From contig CALAEU010000198.1 of the NCBI GenBank assembly GCA_937891215.1, positions 1 through 10,658 of the forward strand: 10,658 nt of DNA. Reading direction: 5' to 3'. This stretch comes from an uncultured Clostridia bacterium (GTDB taxonomy: Bacteria; Bacillota_A; Clostridia; Oscillospirales; Acutalibacteraceae). The notes below the pieces were generated by a model. That model ran no database searches. It was given only the letters and a program-made list of their open reading frames with translations, and was not told the origin of the DNA. Of the stretch, positions 6,631 to 10,658 are shown piece after piece. The number at the start of each line of letters is the position of its first letter. The stretch's first letter is position 1. The position numbers and the translations under genes were made by a program.

Positions 6631-7617
6631 CTACTTAAGCGTCGCTAACATTACAGCCTTAATTGTATGCATTCTGTTTTCTGCTTCCTGGAATACAACT
6701 GACTGCTTACTTTCAAAAACCTCGTCAGTAACTTCAACTGCAGTTCTGTTAAACTTATCGCAGATTTTTTTACCAATTTCTGTCTTTTTATCGTGATAAG
6801 ACGGGAGGCAATGCATAAAGATAGTATCTTTACCTGTATGTGACATCAATGCCTTATTAACCTGATATTTGGACAAATCGTTAATTCTCTCTGCCCATAC
6901 AAGTTCTGGTTCACCCATTGAAACCCATACATCTGTGTAAACAACATCAGCATTTTTTACCGCTGAAACCGGATCTTCTGAGAAAGTTAATGTTGCACCG
7001 CTTGATTTTGCGATTTTTTTACATTCGCCAACCAAATCTGTATCCGGGAAATATTTTTTTGGTGCACACGCAACAAAATTAAGTCCCATTTTAGCACAAC
7101 CAACCATAAGTGAGTTACCCATATTATATCTTGCATCACCCAGGTAAACAAAGTTAATACCCTTTAAGTAACCAAATTTTTCTTTGATTGTAAGGAAATC
7201 CGCAAGAATTTGTGTAGGGTGAAATTCATTTGTAAGTCCGTTCCATACAGGAACAGAAGAATATCTCGCAAGTTCTTCAACAACTTCCTGACCATAACCA
7301 CGATATTCAATTCCATCATAAATTGAAGAAAGCACTCTTGCAGTGTCGGCAATACTTTCTTTTCTGCCTATCTGTGATGCAGATGGGTCAAGGTAAGTAA
7401 CACCCATACCTAAATCTCTTGCAGCAACTTCAAAGCTGCAACGGGTTCTGGTACTTGTCTTTTCAAAAATAAGCGCAATATTTTTACCTTTTAAAACTTC
7501 GTGTGGAACACCCTTTTTCTTTTTCTCTTTAAGGTCTGCCGCAAGGTCTATAAGGTATTCTATTTCTTCACTTGTGTAGTCAAGCAACTTTAAAAAATCT
7601 TTACCTGCCAAATTCAT
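6631..7617 (-). CDS. argF: ornithine carbamoyltransferase
   Basis: A 328-residue, full-length enzyme that joins carbamoyl phosphate and ornithine to give citrulline in cytoplasmic arginine synthesis. The carbamoyl-phosphate loop STRTRCSFE is at residues 55-63, HPTQ at 133-136, the ornithine-side D-V-W-V-S-M-G at 229-235, and the catalytic HCLP loop at 269-272. The SMG motif separates it from aspartate carbamoyltransferase. It is the last gene of the operon: its ATG lies 4 nt beyond the argD stop with a ribosome binding site (GTAGGG) inside the end of argD, and a strong terminator follows. The biosynthetic role rests on the argB/argD context, since catabolic (arginine deiminase) OTCs share these motifs. 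No defect is seen. Confidence 0.95.
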   Translation of the reverse strand: MNLAGKDFLKLLDYTSEEIEYLIDLAADLKEKKKKGVPHEVLKGKNIALIFEKTSTRTRCSFEVAARDLGMGVTYLDPSASQIGRKESIADTARVLSSIYDGIEYRGYGQEVVEELARYSSVPVWNGLTNEFHPTQILADFLTIKEKFGYLKGINFVYLGDARYNMGNSLMVGCAKMGLNFVACAPKKYFPDTDLVGECKKIAKSSGATLTFSEDPVSAVKNADVVYTDVWVSMGEPELVWAERINDLSKYQVNKALMSHTGKDTIFMHCLPSYHDKKTEIGKKICDKFNRTAVEVTDEVFESKQSVVFQEAENRMHTIKAVMLATLK

Positions 7618-7621
7618 TCTG

Positions 7622-8788
7622 TTACCCTACCTTTACTGCCTTTTTTATAACCTGAATTGCTTTTATGAGTTCATCATCTGTAATATTAAGTGGTGGTAAA
7701 AGTCTCACTTTGTTTTTTGCCTTTATAGGAAGAACTCCGTTCTCCTGACAGATTTTAATTACTTCGCCTGCATCTTTCTCTGTTTCAATACCGAGCATAA
7801 GACCAAGACCTGTAACACTTTTTACACCATCTGCATTTTTAAGTTCGTCAATTATATACTTCGATTTTCTGTTTACATCTTCCAAAAGTCCGTAAGTGAG
7901 GCGAGAAATAATATTTACCGCACCTGCACATGCAATAGGATTACCTCCGAATGTTGAACCATGAGTACCGCTTGTCAGAACATCTTTTGTTTTCTCACCA
8001 AACATAACGGCACCAATTGGAAGTCCGCCACCTAAACCTTTTGCAGTCGTAACAATGTCAGGTGTAATTCCGTAATGCATATATCCGTAAAGTTTACCGG
8101 TTCTGCCGTTACCGGTCTGAACTTCGTCAACAATCATTAAAATATCTTCTTTTTCACATATTTCTTTGATTTCGGTAACGAATTCTTTTGTAAGTGGCAC
8201 TACACCACCCTCACCCTGAACAGTTTCAAACATAATTGCCGCTAATTTATTTTCTGCTACTGTCTTTCTGAGCATTTCAACATCATTGGCATCTGTATAA
8301 ACAAAACCATCTGTAAGCGGTAAGAAGTCATTATGAAAAACATCCTGACCTGTTGCCGCAAGAGTTGTGATTGTTCTGCCATGGAAACTGTTGTTTAAAG
8401 TTAAAATTTTATAATAATCTTTGCCTTTTTTCTCGAATGCGTATTTTCTTGCAGTTTTAATTGCTCCTTCGTTCGCTTCTGCACCAGAATTACCAAAAAA
8501 GACTTTTTTCATTCCTGTTTTTTCGCAAAGAAGTTCTGCAAGTTTCACACAAGGCTCTGAATAATAAAGGTTTGATGTGTGTTGACAAACAGTAAGTTGT
8601 TTTGCCACTGCACTTACCCATTCTTCGTCACACATACCAAAAATATTAACCGCAATACCGCTACCCATATCAATATATTCTTTACCATTTTCGTCAACAA
8701 CTGTTGAACCTTTACCAGAAACTATCTCAATAGGAAATCTTCCGTAAGTATTGGCAATGTAATATTTATCTTTCTCCTTAACGCTCAT
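7622..8788 (-). CDS. argD: acetylornithine aminotransferase
   Basis: A PLP-dependent class III aminotransferase that makes N-acetylornithine from N-acetylglutamate semialdehyde; family members may also act in lysine synthesis. Started at the ATG at 8788 it has 388 residues, normal for ArgD. Motifs numbered from this start: SGAEANE at 101-107, SFHGRT near 134-139, the cofactor Asp in [13 protein letters not shown] at 221, the Schiff-base Lys250 in [14 protein letters not shown], and HGSTFGGNP at 276-284. The open frame extends 20 codons further upstream to 8848, but that part overlaps argB and is not ArgD-like. The ATG at 8788 has AAGGGG at 8795-8800, overlapping the argB stop. The gap to argB is 10 nt and to argF 4 nt, so the genes are co-transcribed. 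Confidence 0.94.
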   Translation of the reverse strand: MSVKEKDKYYIANTYGRFPIEIVSGKGSTVVDENGKEYIDMGSGIAVNIFGMCDEEWVSAVAKQLTVCQHTSNLYYSEPCVKLAELLCEKTGMKKVFFGNSGAEANEGAIKTARKYAFEKKGKDYYKILTLNNSFHGRTITTLAATGQDVFHNDFLPLTDGFVYTDANDVEMLRKTVAENKLAAIMFETVQGEGGVVPLTKEFVTEIKEICEKEDILMIVDEVQTGNGRTGKLYGYMHYGITPDIVTTAKGLGGGLPIGAVMFGEKTKDVLTSGTHGSTFGGNPIACAGAVNIISRLTYGLLEDVNRKSKYIIDELKNADGVKSVTGLGLMLGIETEKDAGEVIKICQENGVLPIKAKNKVRLLPPLNITDDELIKAIQVIKKAVKVG

Positions 8789-8794
8789 TTTTAT

Positions 8795-8800
8795 CCCCTT
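8795..8800 (-). promoter_or_regulatory. ribosome binding site deciding the argD start
   Basis: AAGGGG on the minus strand, 6 nt before the ATG at 8786-8788. It overlaps the argB TAA and supports the 388-residue ArgD over the 408-codon open frame. Confidence 0.75.
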
Positions 8801-9680
8801 ATCTTTCGTCATCATATTCTTCGGTAACCATTGTACCAGCACCCTCATCTGTCAACAACTCTATAAGAATTGAGTGTGGAATTCTACCATCCATTATAAT
8901 TACTTTTTCTACGCCTTTTCTTATTGCATCTATGCAACATTCAACCTTAGGAATCATTCCACCTGAAATGACGCCTTCCTGGAATAATTTCTGTGCATCT
9001 TCAATATTGATGCATTTAATAATAGAATTCGGATCGTCTTTATCTTTTAAAACACCAGCAATATCTGTCATAGAAATAAGTCTTGTTGCATTCATAGCAC
9101 CTGCTATGTAAGATGCGGCAGTATCTGCATTTATGTTATAAACATTACCCTCATTGTCACAACCAACAGTCGAAACAACAGGAATATAACCCTTTTCAAG
9201 AACATCTAAAACAGGAGTAACATCTACTTTTGTAATTCTGCCGACAAATCCTAATCTTTCGTCTTTGACTTCTGCCTCAATCATATGACCATCAAGACCT
9301 GAAATGCCAATAGCCTTGCCACCTTTTATCTGAATAAGATTAACAAGAGACTTATTTATTTTACCTGCAAGCACCATTTGTACCACATCTGCAGTTTCTT
9401 TGTCGGTAACACGAAGACCATCAACAAACAAACTTTCTTTACCGATTTTATTAAGTGTTTCTGTAATTTCAGGTCCGCCACCGTGTACTAAAACAACTTT
9501 TACACCTATAAGGTGAAGAAGAACTATATCTTCCATAACCTGCTGTTTTAATTCTTCGCTCACCATAGCATTACCGCCATATTTAACTACTACAATTTTA
9601 TCGTGATATTTCTGTATATATGGCAACGCCTGTGTAAGAATTTCTGCTCTGTCTAAATTTGTAACATTTTTATCTATCAT
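8799..9680 (-). CDS. argB: acetylglutamate kinase
   Basis: A 293-residue amino acid kinase that phosphorylates N-acetylglutamate, the second step of arginine synthesis. Visible motifs: VVKYGGNAM (31-39), the glycine-rich HGGGPEI (66-72), SGLDG (127-131), NINADTAAS (182-190), GGMIPK (240-245) and the C-terminal LLTDEGAGTMV. It has about 20-25 residues before the first core strand (RAEILTQALPYIQKY). In this family such an N-terminal helix is typical of hexameric, arginine-inhibited kinases, unlike the shorter E. coli type. Its ATG overlaps the argJ stop as ATGA, and its ribosome binding site (GGAG, 9691-9694) lies in the last argJ codons, on the AT-rich side of the composition switch. The gene itself is AT-rich and intact. 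Confidence 0.95.
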   Translation of the reverse strand: MIDKNVTNLDRAEILTQALPYIQKYHDKIVVVKYGGNAMVSEELKQQVMEDIVLLHLIGVKVVLVHGGGPEITETLNKIGKESLFVDGLRVTDKETADVVQMVLAGKINKSLVNLIQIKGGKAIGISGLDGHMIEAEVKDERLGFVGRITKVDVTPVLDVLEKGYIPVVSTVGCDNEGNVYNINADTAASYIAGAMNATRLISMTDIAGVLKDKDDPNSIIKCINIEDAQKLFQEGVISGGMIPKVECCIDAIRKGVEKVIIMDGRIPHSILIELLTDEGAGTMVTEEYDDER

Positions 9681-10243
9681 GTTCTGTAATCTCCATTGAT
9701 CTTGATGTAGTCGTAGGTGATATCGCAGCCCCAGCAGGTGCAGGCGGCCGCGCCCTCGTTCATGGCAATCTTGATGACCACGTCATGCTCGGTGAGGATG
9801 GTTTTGGCCAAATCCTCGTCAAAGGCAAGCCCCTTGCCGTCCTTGCACACGAGAATGCTGCCCGCCTTGCTTTCAAACCAGACGGAAACCTTTTCCGGGT
9901 CAAATTCTTCCCCGGAATAGCCCATGGCGCACAGCACGCGGCCCCAGTTGGCATCGGCGCCGAACATGGCAGCCTTCAGCAGGCTGGAGCAGATGACGCT
10001 CTTGGCAACGATCTTGGCGTTGGGCAGGTCTGCTGCGCCGGTAACCTTGCACTCCAGGAGCTTGGTGGCGCCTTCGCCGTCACCGGCAATCTTCCGGCAC
10101 AGGGCGATGGTTACGGTGTTCAGAGCCTTCATAAAGATGTTGAAAGCCTCGCCCTCGCCGATGATCTCATGGTTGCCTGCCAGACCGTTGGCCAGCACCG
10201 TGACCATGTCATTGGTGGAGGTGTCACCGTCAACGGAAACCAT
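9677..10243 (-). pseudogene. argJ: ArgJ (glutamate N-acetyltransferase/ornithine acetyltransferase), C-terminal fragment only
   Basis: About 188 codons of an enzyme that is normally ~400 residues. ArgJ moves acetyl groups from N-acetylornithine to glutamate and is made as a precursor that cleaves itself before a conserved Thr. The fragment begins at SVDGDTSTND, a beta-chain motif just downstream of that site, and runs through ADANWGR, WGCDI and the C-terminal INGDYRT. The alpha chain, the cleavage Thr and the start region are absent. In the same frame a TAG stop lies just upstream (10262-10264), so the ATG at 10243 is an internal Met, not a real start. It is GC-rich, unlike argB, except for its last six codons. 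Position and direction fit an argCJBDF operon, but the 5' end is replaced by an rluA fragment. Confidence 0.88.
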
Positions 10244-10246
10244 GTC

Positions 10247-10658
10247 ACGGTGCGTTATATCCTACGCGCCGGCGACCTTCTGCGGGTTGACGTTGACGAC
10301 TCCGTTCCCCAGGAGGCTTTTCCGCCGGTGGAGCTGCCCTTTACCATTCTCTACGAGGACGACGACCTGCTCATCGTGGATAAACCGCCCAATATGCCCA
10401 CCCATCCCTCCGCAGGGCATAACGGCGATACTCTGGCCAACGGTTTGACCTGGCTGTTCGAACAGCGGGGCGAACCCTTCGTCTTCCGTCCGGTAAGCCG
10501 CTTGGATCGAAATACCAGCGGGATCATCACCCTTGCCAAGAACCAATACGCCGCAGGAATCCTCTGCAAGGCCATGAAAGCCCACCAGATCAAAAAAACC
10601 TACCTGGCCGTCACGGAGGGCTTCCCTCCAAAGGAATCCGATACGGTGTCAACAGGGA
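10247..10658 (+). pseudogene. RluA-family pseudouridine synthase fragment, missing its 5' end and cut by the window edge
   Basis: A continuous plus-strand frame with codons starting at 10247, 10250 and so on, open to the last base and GC-rich. It reads VRYILRAGDLLRVDV, then ILYEDDDLLIVDKP, MPTHPS, PVSRLDRNTSGI and KKTYLAV. This is the order seen in RluA/RluD enzymes, which isomerise uridines in rRNA or tRNA; the catalytic Asp of the RLDRNTSG motif is encoded at 10505-10507. The family's usual first ~60 residues (S4-like RNA-binding part) are missing at the argJ join, and no start with a ribosome binding site is seen. The C-terminal half lies beyond the window. The subfamily and RNA target cannot be assigned. 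It may be intact in its source genome and only appear broken here. Confidence 0.85.

Noticed and set aside
8789..8848. A 20-codon N-terminal extension of ArgD
   Set aside because: It overlaps the end of argB, is not ArgD-like, and the ATG at 8788 has a well-spaced AAGGGG site.
9924..10448. A 174-codon plus-strand open frame
   Set aside because: It crosses the argJ/rluA join, lies antisense to argJ and then out of frame with RluA. It has no family motif and reflects the scarcity of stop codons in GC-rich DNA.
10262..10593. Two minus-strand open frames at the right end
   Set aside because: Both are antisense to the RluA frame, which has clear family motifs. Their proteins look like nothing recognisable.
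9677..10658. Genomic island inserted beside the arginine operon
   Set aside because: There is no integrase, tRNA or direct repeat, and both genes are housekeeping fragments broken at the same point. A chimeric join explains it more simply.

Overview
The window has two compositional parts. Positions 1 to about 9,695 are AT-rich (one line of argD, 8281-8340, is 21/60 G+C by hand count) and look like a low-GC Firmicute, most likely an uncultured gut-type clostridium. The signs are AAAGGGG/AGGTGA-type ribosome binding sites, TTG/GTG starts, a DUF1846 protein, and a secreted protein with a BspA-like leucine-rich remnant, Cys/His repeats and Fn3 repeats. From about 9,700 to the right end the DNA is GC-rich (line 9961-10020 is 35/60 G+C) and carries two broken genes.

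Layout. At the left edge, on the minus strand, is the first 32 codons of a YgiQ-type radical SAM protein, preceded by an amidohydrolase-superfamily gene that probably shares its transcript. Divergent from these, on the plus strand, is a DUF1846 (UPF0371) gene with a good sigma-A promoter. The divergent promoters seem to share -35 bases. Convergent to DUF1846 is a 1,203-residue secreted protein: signal peptide, one leucine-rich-repeat remnant, twelve ~40-residue Cys3His repeats, six ~90-residue Fn3-like repeats and an acidic Pro/Thr tail without a recognisable wall anchor. A 19-bp perfect inverted repeat with T tracts on both sides lies between the two convergent genes and should terminate both.

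The right half is a minus-strand arginine operon in the usual order argJ-argB-argD-argF. The genes are tightly packed (ATGA overlap, then gaps of 10 and 4 nt), and a strong terminator follows argF. ArgB makes N-acetylglutamyl phosphate, ArgD makes N-acetylornithine, ArgJ (the acetyl-cycling enzyme) would make ornithine, and ArgF makes citrulline. ArgB has the N-terminal extension typical of arginine-inhibited kinases.

The right end is the least ordinary part. Only the last ~190 codons of argJ remain. They are GC-rich except for the last six or so codons, so composition switches inside the conserved C-terminal motif. At about 10,245 argJ stops abruptly and meets, head to head, an RluA-type pseudouridine synthase gene that also lacks its 5' end. 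Two abrupt joins in under 600 bp point first to a chimeric contig or amplification artefact, and only second to real recombination. I found no convincing new multi-gene system. The best biological lead is the Cys3His/Fn3 secreted protein. No tRNA, rRNA, CRISPR array or transposase is visible.
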